From assembly GCF_008365275.1 (NCBI RefSeq), contig NZ_CP043504.1, positions 496,001 to 560,000 on the forward strand: a stretch of 64,000 nt of DNA. Reading direction: 5' to 3'. The notes beneath the pieces were generated by a model, which worked only from the letters and a program-made list of their open reading frames with translations, was not told the DNA's origin and searched no databases. Shown one piece after another: positions 26,201 through 35,300 of the stretch; the stretch's first letter is position 1; each line of letters begins with the position of its first letter. The position numbers were made by a program, and so were the translations under genes. Origin of the DNA: Protaetiibacter larvae (GTDB lineage: Bacteria; Actinomycetota; Actinomycetes; Actinomycetales; Microbacteriaceae).

Positions 26201-27229
26201 TCAGGCGGCGCCGAGCTGGCGGCGGGCCTCGTCGATGACTCCCAGCACCTCGATGCTCGTCTGAAGCGGATGCTCAGGGGCCTCGGTGCGGCCCTCGGCG
26301 ATGTGGGAGGCCACCGCGGCGGCCTGGTAGGCGAGCCCGTCCCGCCAGCGCAGCTCGGTCTCGTCCTCCCAGTGGGCGGCCCCGCCGCCGGCGCGCTCGA
26401 TGCGGAACCGGCCGGGCGCCACGAACGGCTCCGCGACGATCGACAGTCCGTCGCGGCCGGTGACGCTGCCGACGATCGGCAGGTCGGTCGTCATGCTCGT
26501 GAACGAACTGCCGGAGACGTCCGCCCCCCAGCCGAGCACGACGCGCGCGTCGGCATCCACCCCGGTGGGCGCGAGCTCGCCGCTCGCCGAGATCGAGCTG
26601 GGGCTGCCGCCGAGGGTGAAGTGCAGCCACCACACGGTGTACACGCCGAGGTCGAGCAGCCCCCCGCCGCCGAGGGCGGGGTCGAAGGCGCGGCTGTGCG
26701 GGTCGTCGTCGAAGCGCCCGGCGAAGGTGGCTGCGGCGCCGAACGGCTCGCCGAGCGCGCCGTCATCCAGGAGGCGCCGGATGATCGTGGTCTGCGGCAG
26801 GAAGCGCGACCACATGGCCTCCATCGCGAACACACCCGCGGTGCGGGCGGCGAGCGCGATCTCGGCGGCCTGCGCGGCCGAGACAGCGATCGGCTTCTCG
26901 ATGAGCACATGATTGCCGGCGTCGATCGCGAGCAGGGCGAGGGCGCGGTGCTCGGAGTGCGGGGCGGCGATGTAGACGACATCCACCTCGGGGTCGGCCA
27001 CGAGCGCCGCGTAGGCGCCGTACGAACGGGGGATGCCGTGCCGGGCCGCGAAGGCCTCCGCGCGCTCGGCGGTGCGCGACGCGACCGCCACCACCCGCTG
27101 GTCGGTGTTCGCGTGGAGCGTGGTCACCCAGTCGTGCGCGATCGCGCCGGGCGCGAGCACGCCCCACCGCAGCACGGGCCCGCCTCGCAGCGGCACGTGG
27201 CTGGGCTCGGGAAAGTGCGCGAAGCTCAT
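26201..27229 (-). CDS. Gfo/Idh/MocA-family oxidoreductase
   Basis: 342-residue NAD(P)-dependent sugar-type dehydrogenase. The Rossmann domain spans residues ~18-140 (RWGVLAPGAIAHDWV, VAVASRTAERAEAFA, YIAAPHSEHRALALLAI, NHVLIEKPIAVSAAQAAEIA with the conserved EKP). The C-terminal beta-sandwich domain has GGGGLLDLGVYTVWWLHF, the catalytic Asp/Tyr region. It resembles dimeric dihydrodiol dehydrogenase/xylose dehydrogenase members, but the substrate is not determinable. It is flanked on both sides by copies of the 60-nt hairpin. Confidence 0.88.
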   Translation of the reverse strand: MSFAHFPEPSHVPLRGGPVLRWGVLAPGAIAHDWVTTLHANTDQRVVAVASRTAERAEAFAARHGIPRSYGAYAALVADPEVDVVYIAAPHSEHRALALLAIDAGNHVLIEKPIAVSAAQAAEIALAARTAGVFAMEAMWSRFLPQTTIIRRLLDDGALGEPFGAAATFAGRFDDDPHSRAFDPALGGGGLLDLGVYTVWWLHFTLGGSPSSISASGELAPTGVDADARVVLGWGADVSGSSFTSMTTDLPIVGSVTGRDGLSIVAEPFVAPGRFRIERAGGGAAHWEDETELRWRDGLAYQAAAVASHIAEGRTEAPEHPLQTSIEVLGVIDEARRQLGAA

Positions 27230-27255
27230 CCCCGCACGCTACCGCCACCCCTCCG

Positions 27256-27315
27256 CGAGAGTACGTGCTTCTGGGGTCGTTTCGGGCTCAGAAGGCACAG
27301 AAGTACGTACTTTCG
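27256..27315. repeat. 60-nt hairpin element, copy 2
   Basis: 18-bp arms at 27256-27273 and 27298-27315 (CGAGAGTACGTGCTTCTG and CAGAAGTACGTACTTTCG), with two sites that would be G-U pairs in RNA. It follows the rocD stop by 17 bases on the minus strand and lies upstream of the Gfo/Idh/MocA start. Confidence 0.9.
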
Positions 27316-27332
27316 GGGAGATCGGCGAGGGG

Positions 27333-28562
27333 TCAGGGGGCGAGCTCGAGCAGGACCGCCTCGAGCTGGTCGACCGCCCAGTCGAGCTCGGACGGCTCGA
27401 TGACGAGGGGCGGCGCGAGGCGGATCGTGGAGCCGTGGGTGTCCTTCGCGAGCACCCCGCGTTCGGCGAGCAGCTCGGCCACCCGGCGGCCGGTCGCGAG
27501 CGCGGGATCGATGTCGATGCCCGCCCACAGCCCCGCGGAACGCACCGCGACGACGCCGCGCCCGAGCAGCGCATCCAGCCGCTCGCGCAGCTGCACCCCC
27601 AGTCGCGCGGCCCGCCTCTGGTACTCGCCCGACTCGAGCAGCCCCACGACCGCGAGACCGACGGCGGCCGCGAGCGGGTTGCCGCCGAACGTCGAACCGT
27701 GCTCGCCGGGTCGCAGCACCCCGAGCACCTCGGCATCCCCCACGACGGCGCTGACCGGCACGATGCCCCCGCCGAGCGCCTTGCCCAGCAGGTAGAGGTC
27801 CGGGATCACGCCCGCGTTGTCGCACTGGAAGGTCGCGCCCGTGCGCCCCAGCCCCGACTGGATCTCGTCAGCGATGAACAGCACGCCGGCATCCCGGGTG
27901 AGGCGGCGCACCGCCGGAAGGTAGTCATCCGGGGGGATGATGATGCCCGCCTCCCCCTGGATGGGTTCGAGGAGCACGGCGACGACGTCGTCGTCGAGCG
28001 CGGCCGCGAGCGCCGCGGCATCCCCGTACGGCACCGAGACGAAGCCCGGCGTGTACGGGCCGAAGTCGGCGCGCGCCTCCGGGTCGTTCGAGAAGGAGAT
28101 GATCGTGGTGGTGCGGCCGTGGAAGTTGCCGTCGGCCACGATGATCTTCGCCCGGTCGTGCTCGACGCCCTTCACCCGGTAGCCCCAGGCGCGCGCCACC
28201 TTGATCGCCGACTCGACGGCCTCCGCGCCCGTGTTCATCGGCAGCACCAGCTGCTTGCCGGCGAGCTTCGCGAGTCCCTCGAGGAACGGCCCGAGCCGGT
28301 CGTTGTGGAAGGCGCGACTCGTGAGGGTCACCCGGTCGAGCTGCGCCTTCGCGGCATCCACGAGCACCGGATGGCCGTGCCCGAAGTTGAGCGCCGAGTA
28401 CGCGGCCAGGCAGTCCAGGTAGCGCCTGCCGTCGACATCCGTCACCCAGGCGCCGAACGCCTCGGCCACCACGACCGGGAGGGGGTGGTAGTTGTGCGCG
28501 CCGAACTCCTCCGCCTGCGCGAGGTAGCGCGCCGTCGTCGGGACCAGCAGCGGGTCGTTCAT
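27333..28562 (-). CDS. rocD: Ornithine aminotransferase
   Basis: 409-residue class III PLP aminotransferase that converts ornithine and a 2-oxo acid to glutamate-5-semialdehyde (P5C). Ornithine-specific blocks: AHNYHPLPVVV near the N-terminus, YLDCLAAYSALNFGHGHP, MNTGAEAVESAIKVARAW, FHGRTTTIISFSNDP, IADEIQSGLGRTG and the PLP-lysine block LLGKALGGGIVPVSAV, then GEHGSTFGGNPLA. The ATG at 28562 overlaps the stop of the hydrolase gene upstream (ATGA). Together they form a two-gene arginine/citrulline catabolic unit divergent from an Lrp regulator. Confidence 0.95.
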   Translation of the reverse strand: MNDPLLVPTTARYLAQAEEFGAHNYHPLPVVVAEAFGAWVTDVDGRRYLDCLAAYSALNFGHGHPVLVDAAKAQLDRVTLTSRAFHNDRLGPFLEGLAKLAGKQLVLPMNTGAEAVESAIKVARAWGYRVKGVEHDRAKIIVADGNFHGRTTTIISFSNDPEARADFGPYTPGFVSVPYGDAAALAAALDDDVVAVLLEPIQGEAGIIIPPDDYLPAVRRLTRDAGVLFIADEIQSGLGRTGATFQCDNAGVIPDLYLLGKALGGGIVPVSAVVGDAEVLGVLRPGEHGSTFGGNPLAAAVGLAVVGLLESGEYQRRAARLGVQLRERLDALLGRGVVAVRSAGLWAGIDIDPALATGRRVAELLAERGVLAKDTHGSTIRLAPPLVIEPSELDWAVDQLEAVLLELAP

Positions 28563-29407
28563 CGCCGCAGCTCCAGGGTGCAGCACTTCACCCCGCCGCC
28601 GCCGAGCAGCAGCTCGGAGAGGTCGACACCGTGCGGGATGTAGCCGCGCTCGCGCAGCTGGCGCGCGAAGTCCTCGGCACGGGAGGCGATCACGACGTTG
28701 CGGCCGTCGCTGAAGCTGTTGAGTCCGAGGACGGCGGCGTCCGCGTCGGTCACGTGGATGGCATCGGGGAAGCGCTGCTCCAGGATGGCGCGGCTCGCCT
28801 CGTCGAAGGCCTTCGGCAGGTAGGCGACGGATGCCGGACCGCCGGCGGAGTCGAGCACCGCGAGGGCGGTGTCGAGGTGGTAGAACGCGGGATCGACGAG
28901 CCGCAGGGTGACGACCTCGCGCCCGTAGATCCTGCGCAGTTCGTCGTGGCTCGCGGCGTCCGAGCGGAAGCCGGTGCCCGCGAGGATCGTGTCGCCGACG
29001 AGCAGGAAGTCGCCCTCGCCCTCGTTGGTCGAGACCGGTTCACGCACCTGGAAGCCGGCGGCGGCGAACCAGTCCAGGTAGGCGGGGCCTTCGGGGCCGC
29101 GCTCCGGGTACTGGAAGCGGGCGCCGTAGGCGATGCCGTCGAGCACGAAGCCGCCGTTGGCGGCGTAGACCATGTCGGGCAGCCCCGGGATCGGGTCGAT
29201 GAGCTGCACCTCGAAGCCGAGCGAGAGGTAGAGCTCGTAGAGCGTCTGCCACTGCTCGAGCGCCATGCCGGTGTCGGTGGGCTGCTCGGGGTGCATCCAG
29301 GGATTGATGCGGTAGCTGACGGTGAAGAACTCGGGGCGGCACATGAGCACGGTGCGGTGCGTGGCGCGGCGTTCGGCCGTGGTCGGGGCGGGCTCGATCA
29401 GGGTCAT
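28559..29407 (-). CDS. ddaH: Amidinotransferase-fold hydrolase (dimethylargininase-like)
   Basis: 282-residue pentein-fold guanidino hydrolase. The active-site Cys is the first of the pair in GGGGVKCCTLELRR (Cys275), by analogy with the GGG-x-x-C ending of arginine deiminases. The catalytic His is in AFYHLDTALAVL. MCRPEFFTVSYRINPWM marks the N-terminus; Glu/Asp ligands lie in STNEGEGDFLLVGD. Annotated relatives are dimethylarginine dimethylaminohydrolases, which give citrulline. Because the coupled next gene consumes ornithine, an arginine dihydrolase or citrulline hydrolase activity that releases ornithine directly is a real alternative. ATG 29407 chosen; upstream codons have no family match. 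Confidence 0.82.
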   Translation of the reverse strand: MTLIEPAPTTAERRATHRTVLMCRPEFFTVSYRINPWMHPEQPTDTGMALEQWQTLYELYLSLGFEVQLIDPIPGLPDMVYAANGGFVLDGIAYGARFQYPERGPEGPAYLDWFAAAGFQVREPVSTNEGEGDFLLVGDTILAGTGFRSDAASHDELRRIYGREVVTLRLVDPAFYHLDTALAVLDSAGGPASVAYLPKAFDEASRAILEQRFPDAIHVTDADAAVLGLNSFSDGRNVVIASRAEDFARQLRERGYIPHGVDLSELLLGGGGVKCCTLELRR

Positions 29408-29510
29408 GGCTTCAGTGTCGCACGCACGCATCCGGAGGTTCCGGGCGGCACCTGCAGCATTTCTGCGCGATCATCCTGCAAGGCGCAATGAATCGGCGTA
29501 GCCTCGCGGG
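29408..29510. promoter_or_regulatory. Divergent control region of ddaH-rocD and lrp
   Basis: 103-base intergenic region between divergent genes. It holds the partial palindromes CAGCATTTCTG (29455-29465) and TGCGC (29464-29468) ... GCGCA (29483-29487), extended by TTC/GAA at the outside. These are the size and symmetry expected for Lrp/AsnC binding, but no strong consensus match is seen. Confidence 0.4.
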
Positions 29511-29948
29511 GTGGACAACATCGACTACGGCATCCTCGATCTGCTGCGCCAGAACGCCCGCACGGGCTACGGCGACATCGGCGACAAGGTGGGGCTCTCG
29601 GCCTCCGCGGTGAAGCGACGCGTCGATCGACTCGTGGCGGATGGCGTGATCCGCGCCTTCACCATCCAGGTGGACCCGGCGGTCGACGGCCGCGGCACCG
29701 AGGCCTACGTGGAGCTGTTCTGCCGGGGCACGGTGGCCCCCGACGAGCTCAAGCGCATCCTCTCCCAGGTGCCGGAGGTCGTGGAGGCCTCCACGGTGAC
29801 CGGATCCGCGGATGCCGTGGTGCACATCCGCTCGCGCGACATCCCCTCGCTCGAGGACGCCCTCGAGCGCGTGCGGATCGCGCCGAGCGTCGACCACACC
29901 CGCAGCGCGATCGTGTTGAGTCGGCTTATCCACCGCAACTACGACTGA
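29511..29948 (+). CDS. Lrp/AsnC-family regulator
   Basis: 145-residue regulator. N-terminal helix-turn-helix: MDNIDYGILDLLRQNARTGY, then VGLSASAVKRRVDRLVADG (residues ~1-60). C-terminal RAM ligand domain (65-140) with the amino-acid-binding loop VTGSADAVVHI. It is divergent from the hydrolase-rocD pair, so it probably senses an amino acid such as arginine or ornithine and activates or represses that operon. GTG start at 29511 with GCGGG upstream. Confidence 0.9.
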   Translation: MDNIDYGILDLLRQNARTGYGDIGDKVGLSASAVKRRVDRLVADGVIRAFTIQVDPAVDGRGTEAYVELFCRGTVAPDELKRILSQVPEVVEASTVTGSADAVVHIRSRDIPSLEDALERVRIAPSVDHTRSAIVLSRLIHRNYD

Positions 29949-29957
29949 CGCTTGCCC

Positions 29958-29994
29958 GCGAGGTTTTGTATTGCTACGTTGATACAAACCTCGC
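29958..29994. promoter_or_regulatory. GntR (YtrA-type) operator, near-perfect inverted repeat
   Basis: Arms GCGAGGTTTTGTAT (29958-29971) and ATACAAACCTCGC (29982-29994) are complementary except for one extra T, separated by 10 bases. The TGTAT-N10-ATACA core is what YtrA-subfamily GntR proteins bind. It lies just upstream of the AAAGGAG ribosome site of the membrane protein gene, whose operon encodes a YtrA-like GntR. Autoregulation is likely. Confidence 0.8.
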
Positions 29995-30007
29995 ACAAAG
30001 GAGCGTC

Positions 30008-30943
30008 ATGATCTCGACCACCACCCTCGGCTGGGCCGCCGCGATGGGCGTGCTCGCCGTCGTGGCCGCGGTCGCCCCGCTCGTCACCACGCGCCGGAGC
30101 CCCGCCGCGAGACTGTCCCGCACCGTGGGGCTGATGCCCCCCGAGCAGCCGTTGCTCGGGGTCGTGGATCGCCGCGGACGCCGCCTCATCCGCTGGCAGA
30201 GCACGGGAGGCGCCCTCGGCCTCGTCGCGACCGTCGGCGGCGCACTCCTCGCGGCCCTCACCGGCCTGACCCCCGACCCCGCCACCCTGCTGCCGTGGAT
30301 CGGTTTCGCGGGAATCCTGATCGGCGGCAGCCTGGCGGCGCTTCTCGCCGTCGTGAGCGATCGGACCACCGCCGACCCGACCACCCCGCGCGTCGCCCAC
30401 ACGCGCGCCGTCCGGCTGCGGGACTACATCGACCCGCTCGAGGTGAACGGTGCGCGCGTCCTCGCGGCGCTCGGCACCATCGCGGCCGTCGTCGCCCTCG
30501 CCTGGCCCGCGCCGTTCGCCACCCTCGAACCGTTCCGCTTCGTCGTCGCCCTCAGCGCGGCGGGGGCGCTCGCGGCACTCGCCCTCGCGGAGATCGGCGG
30601 ACGACGCATCGTGCTCGCCCGGCCGCGCACGGCCGACAGCCCCGTCGCACTCGCGTGGGACGACGCGCTCCGCTCGGCCGATCTGCGCACCCTCTTCACC
30701 GCGCCGCTGCTGCTGGGGCTCTACGCGACCATCTTCGGCACCCCGGTGCTCACCACCCCACTGCTCGAGGTGCTCCCGGAGCCATGGATCTTCGTCGCGA
30801 TCAACGTCGGCGCCTACCTCGGCGTCGCCGTCATCATCGCGGTGGTCGTGATCGCCCTCCTGCGCCAGCCCGGCCGCTACTACCTGAAGCGGCTCTGGCC
30901 CGAGGTCGCGGCCGCGGCAGCCCTCGCCGGGAGCGCCCGATGA
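30008..30943 (+). CDS. Polytopic membrane protein of unknown function, GntR partner
   Basis: 311-residue integral membrane protein with about seven or eight hydrophobic helices and a basic loop (TTRRSPAARLSRTVG, DRRGRRLIRW) after the first. I do not recognise the family. ATG 30008 is fixed by AAAGGAG at 29997-30003. It overlaps the GntR gene by 4 bases (ATGA). In most YtrA-type operons the co-regulated genes are ABC transporters for cell-envelope antibiotics; here a single membrane protein takes that place, so a role in envelope stress or efflux is a guess. Confidence 0.78.
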   Translation: MISTTTLGWAAAMGVLAVVAAVAPLVTTRRSPAARLSRTVGLMPPEQPLLGVVDRRGRRLIRWQSTGGALGLVATVGGALLAALTGLTPDPATLLPWIGFAGILIGGSLAALLAVVSDRTTADPTTPRVAHTRAVRLRDYIDPLEVNGARVLAALGTIAAVVALAWPAPFATLEPFRFVVALSAAGALAALALAEIGGRRIVLARPRTADSPVALAWDDALRSADLRTLFTAPLLLGLYATIFGTPVLTTPLLEVLPEPWIFVAINVGAYLGVAVIIAVVVIALLRQPGRYYLKRLWPEVAAAAALAGSAR

Positions 30944-31299
30944 CCCTGCTCACCGTCGACCCGGCATCCGCGATCCCCCCGTTCGAGCAGCTGCGCCAGC
31001 AGTTGGTGACACAGATCACCTCGGGCGAGCTCGCCCACGGCTCCCGCCTGCCGACGGTGCGTCGACTCGCCGACGACCTGGGTCTCGCACCCAACACGGT
31101 CGCCCGCTGCTATCGCGAGCTGGAGCAGGCCGGCGTCATCGAGACCCGCGGCCGCAACGGCAGCTTCGTGTCGTGGTCGGCGGATGCCGGTGAGGCCCGC
31201 GTGGAGCAGGCCGCCCAGCAGCTCGTGGTGCTCGCCCGCGAGCACGGGGTGGCCGCCGAGCGGGTGCGCGCCCTCCTCGACGCCGCCTTCGGCGCCTGA
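30940..31299 (+). CDS. GntR-family regulator, YtrA subfamily
   Basis: 119-residue short GntR protein. The winged helix-turn-helix fills residues ~12-80 (PFEQLRQQLVTQITSGELAHGSRLP, in part; RLADDLGLAPNTVARCYREL). Only a ~38-residue helical C-terminus follows, characteristic of the YtrA branch that dimerises without a large effector domain. The start overlaps the membrane-protein stop. The inverted repeat at 29958-29994 is its expected operator. Confidence 0.9.
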   Translation: MTLLTVDPASAIPPFEQLRQQLVTQITSGELAHGSRLPTVRRLADDLGLAPNTVARCYRELEQAGVIETRGRNGSFVSWSADAGEARVEQAAQQLVVLAREHGVAAERVRALLDAAFGA

Positions 31300-31339
31300 G
31301 CCCCCGGCCCGCTGCCGCTGCCGCACACGCTGCCCCCGC

Positions 31340-31485
31340 CCATCTCAAGGAGTCGGGCATCCCATCTCAAGGAGATGGCATCCACATCCGCATCCGCAGC
31401 AACAACAGGCGACTCCCGTCACACCGACTCCTTGAGATGGGTTGCCCGACTCCTTGAGATGGGATCCCCGACTCCGTGAGATGGG
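31340..31485. repeat. CCATCTCAAGGAGTCGGG palindromic repeat cluster
   Basis: Direct copies at 31340-31357 (18 bases) and 31362-31374 (first 13 bases); inverted copies CCGACTCCTTGAGATGGG at 31424-31441 and 31446-31463, and a one-base variant at 31468-31485. Any forward copy can pair with any inverted copy across a ~50-base centre. The cluster fills the 198-base gap between the convergent GntR and aldo/keto reductase genes and begins 41 bases after the GntR stop. It is likely a bidirectional terminator and also a repeat family; no other copies are in the window. Confidence 0.88.
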
Positions 31486-31497
31486 ATCTGCGGGTGG

Positions 31498-32328
31498 TCA
31501 GTGACCCTCGACGTTGCTGTCGACACCCGCATCCGGACCGCGGGAGAGTGTCGCGAGCTCGGCGAGCTCGGCATCCGTGAGCGCGAAGTCGAAGATCGCG
31601 AGGTTGTCGCGCATTCGCGCAGGCGAGGCCGACTTGGGGATCACCACGAGCCCCTGCTGCACGTGCCAGCGCAGCACCACCTGCGCCGGGGTGCGGCCGA
31701 GGCGCTCCGCGAGCGATCGCACGACCGGCTCGCCGAGCACCCCGGCCCCGTTCCCGCCGAGCGGGCTCCACGACTCGGTGACGATGCCGTGAGCCGCCCC
31801 GTACGCGCGCTGCGCCTCGCGCGTCACGTGCGGATTGAGCTGGATCTGGTTGACCGCCGGCACGACGCTCGCCTCGGCGAGCAGGGTGTCGAGGTGCTCG
31901 GTGCGGAAGTTGGAGACCCCGATCGCCCGCGCGCGGCCGTCGGCGTGCAGCCTCTCGAAGGTCTTCCAGGTGGAGACGAACTGCCCCCGCGCGGGCAGCG
32001 GCCAGTGCATGAGCAGCAGGTCGACGTAGTCGAAGCGCATCCGCTCGAGCGCCGCCTCGAGTCCGCCGATCGCCCTGTCGTCGCCCTGGAACTCGCCGTC
32101 GAGCTTCGTGGTCACGAAGAACTCCGAGCGCGCGATGCCGCTGCGCCGGATGCCCTCGGCGACGCCCGCCTCGTTGCCGTAGCGGGTGGCGGTGTCGATG
32201 TGGCGGTAGCCGAGTGCGGCGGCGGCCTCCACGGCATCCGCCACCTGGGCGTCGTCGAGCGGCCAGGTGCCGAGGCCGAGCTGCGGGATGGCGGCACCGG
32301 TGTTGAGCGGGATCGCGGGGATGGTCAT
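31498..32328 (-). CDS. Aldo/keto reductase (2,5-diketogluconate reductase-like)
   Basis: 276-residue NADPH-dependent aldo/keto reductase of the AKR5-like group. The catalytic tetrad is visible: Asp in HIDTATRYGNE, Tyr in the same motif, Lys in VTTKLDGE and His in LLMHWPLP. NADP-binding residues are in VVIPKSASPARMRDN. GVSNFRTEHLDTL and NQIQLNPHV are standard. Role probably reduction of small carbonyls. A single-gene unit, convergent with the GntR gene and 47 bases downstream of the putA stop. Confidence 0.9.
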   Translation of the reverse strand: MTIPAIPLNTGAAIPQLGLGTWPLDDAQVADAVEAAAALGYRHIDTATRYGNEAGVAEGIRRSGIARSEFFVTTKLDGEFQGDDRAIGGLEAALERMRFDYVDLLLMHWPLPARGQFVSTWKTFERLHADGRARAIGVSNFRTEHLDTLLAEASVVPAVNQIQLNPHVTREAQRAYGAAHGIVTESWSPLGGNGAGVLGEPVVRSLAERLGRTPAQVVLRWHVQQGLVVIPKSASPARMRDNLAIFDFALTDAELAELATLSRGPDAGVDSNVEGH

Positions 32329-32341
32329 GACTCAACGGTAG

Positions 32342-32381
32342 GCGATCTCGATAAGCCGCCTCCTGCGGCACTCGATCAGCG
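32342..32381. repeat. ATCTCGAT...ATCGAG-type hairpin supplying the putA stop codon
   Basis: GATCTCGATAAGCCGC (32344-32359) faces GCGGCACTCGATC (32365-32377), giving a stem with CCGC/GCGG and TCGA blocks around a short loop. Similar ATCTCGAT...ATCGAG hairpins are common between genes in Microbacteriaceae genomes, from memory. The TGA stop of putA (32376-32378) lies within the right arm. Confidence 0.65.
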
Positions 32382-35300
32382 AAGCGGCAGCCCCAGCAGG
32401 GCGCGGTCGGGGGTGCCGAAGCGGTGGGCGGTGATCGACACGGACTGCTCGCGCAGGAACGGCAGCAGCTCGATGCGGCCCGCCGCCGTGACCGGACCGC
32501 CGTAGATCGCCACATCCGGGGAGCCGCCGATCTCGGCCGCGAGCGCCCCGGGGTCGCCGCCGACGAGCCGGAGACGCGCGGGCAGCTCGCGCGCGGCACG
32601 CGCCGCGAACGCCGCGTCGTCCTCGACGAGGATCGACCAGCGCCACTCCTCCGCGAGCGTCGCGATCCGCAGCGGCACGGCCGAGCTGATCGCGACCCGC
32701 GCCCGTGCGAGCGCCGCCGCCGCGAGCACCCGCACGAGCTCCGGAAGCGAACCGCCCTCGGCCAACCGCACCGTCACCTCGGCCGGCCGATAGCGGAAGA
32801 CGTTGCGTTCGACCCCCAGCTGCGACGCATCCCGAGGTTCGCCGAACTCGTCGGCCCAGGCATCCGCGTCCGAGTACGCGCCGCGGCGCACGGCGTCGAA
32901 ACCGCCGTAGTCGAGGGCCGGCTGGAACGCCTCCACGAGCTCGCGCACCCGACGCTCGAGGCCGTCGAGGCGCAGCTCGCCGTCGGGCGCTGCGGGCACC
33001 GGGTGCCAGCTGCCCAGCACGAGCAGGGTGTTCGGCCCGCCCGCCTTCGCGCCCGGCCCGACGCTCGAGCGCTTCCAGCCGCCGAACGGCTGCCGCCGTA
33101 CGATCGCGCCCGTGATGGGCCGGTTCACGTAGAGGTTGCCCGCCTGCACCGCATCCACCCAGTGCGCCACCTCGTCGGCGTCGAGCGAGTGGATGCCGGC
33201 GGTCAGCCCGTAGGCGACGGCGTTCTGGAGGGCGAGCGCCTCATCCAGGTCGGCGGCGCGCATGAGGCCCAGCACGGGGCCGAAGTACTCGGTGCGGTGG
33301 AAGTCGGAGCCGGCCACCACACCGTCGCGCACGCCCGGCGACCAGAGCCGGTCGCTCGCGTCGAGCTGGCGCGGCTTCACGAGCCACGACTCGCCTTCGT
33401 CCAGCTGGGTGAGGCCGCGCGCGAGCTTGCCGCGCAGCGGCTCGATGATCGGCCCCACGACGCTCGCGGGATCCTGCGGATAGCCGACCGCGAGGCTCGT
33501 CACGGCATCCGCGAGTTGCCGCCGGAATCGCTTCGAGTCGCCGACCGAGCCCACGAGGATGGCGAGGGACGCCGCCGAGCACTTCTGTCCCGCGTTGCCG
33601 AACGCGCTCGCCACGAGGTCCTTCACCGCGAGGTCGAGGTCGGCGCTCGGCGTCACGACGATCGCGTTCTTGCCGCTCGTCTCGGCGAGCAGCGGCAGCT
33701 CCGGCCGCCAGGAGCGGAACAGCGCGGCGGTCTCGTACGCGCCGGTCAGCACGACCCGTCCCAGCTCGGGAGCCGTCACGAGCCGCCGCCCGAGCTCGCC
33801 CTCGTCGACATCGACGAGCACGAGCAGCTCGCGCGGCACCCCGGCCTCCCACAGGGCCTCGGCGAGCACCGCGCCCGCCCGCCGCGCCTGCGGGGCGGGC
33901 TTCAGGATCACCGCGGACCCCGCCGCGAGCGCCGCGAGCACTCCGCCCGCCGGGATCGACACCGGGAAGTTCCACGGCGGCACGACGAGGGTGAGGCCCG
34001 CCGGCACGAAGGAGGCGTCCCGGATGCTGCCCAGCTCGCGAGCCCGCTCCGCGCAGTAGAGCGCGAAGTCGACCGCCTCGCTCACCTCCGCATCCGCCTC
34101 GGCGAGCGTCTTGCCCGTCTCGGAGGCCATCACCTCGACGAGTCGTCCGCGCGACACGGCGAGCACCTCCGCGCAGCGGTCGAGCAGCTCCGCGCGGGCG
34201 TGTGCGGGCACGCGCGCCCAGTGCGCGCCCGCCTCGGCGGCGGCGCGGACGAGCGCGTCGAGGCGCGCCGCGTCGTCGATGCGCGCCGCGGCGATCGTCG
34301 CGGATCCGAGTGTGCTGGTGGCCGACCGTTCGAGGATGCCGCGCGCCCACACCCGATTCGCCACGAGCGAGGGATCGGTGTCGGGTTCGTTGCGGAAGGC
34401 CTGCGGTGCGCGCGGCAGGGGCGGGCTCAGCCGGTTCTGGGTGCGGTTCGGCGGCGGCACCTCGTCGTCGACGCCCGCGAGCGAGGCCGCGAAGCGCTCC
34501 GCCTCGCGCGCGAACGCCTCCTCCGAGCCGCCCAGCTCGAACACCGCCGACATGAAGTTCTCCTCGCTCGCGTTCTCCTCCAGGCGGCGCACGAGGTAGC
34601 TGATGGCGGCGTCGAACTCGGCGGGGTGCACGACGGGCGTGTAGAGCAGCAGGCGCCGCACATCCGCGCGCACGGCCTGCGCGTGCGCGGATGCCATCCC
34701 GAGCAGCATCTCGACGTCGACGCGGTGCTCCACCCCGCGCCGGGTCGCGAGCAGCCAGGCGAAGGCGAGGTCGAAGAGGTTGTGCCCGGCCACCCCGATG
34801 CGCACGGCATCCGTCGCCTCCGGGGTGAGTGCGGCCACGAGCATCCGCTTGTAGTTGGTGTCGGTGGATCGCTTGCTCGGCCAGGTGGCGAGCGGCCAGC
34901 CGTGCATCGTCGCGTCGACCCGCTCCATCGCGAGGTTCGCGCCCTTGACGATGCGCACCTTGATGCCCGCGCCCCCGGACGCCACGCGCGCACGCGCCCA
35001 CTCGGTGAGGCGCGCGAGGGCGGCCACGGCGTCCGGCAGGTAGGCCTGCAGCACGACACCCGCCTCGAGGCGCGCGAGCTCGGGACGCTCGAGCAGTCGC
35101 GTGAACACCGCGAGCGTCAGGTCGAGGTCGCGGTACTCCTCCATGTCGAGGTTGATGAATGCGGGCGTGCGGGCGGATGCCGCCTGCGCGTAGAGCGGGG
35201 CGAGACGCTCGATGACGCGGTCGACCGTCTCGTCGAATCCCCACAGCGACAGCTGGCTCGCGACCGACGAGACCTTGATCGAGACGTAGTCGACGTCGTC

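Noticed and set aside
26136-27315. The two 60-nt hairpins flanking 26201-27229 considered as ends of a composite transposon.
   Set aside because: The enclosed gene is an ordinary oxidoreductase and no transposase is present; the third copy stands alone.
31340-31485. Repeat cluster considered as a CRISPR array.
   Set aside because: Copies occur in both orientations with short unequal spacers and no cas genes; CRISPR repeats are direct and evenly spaced.
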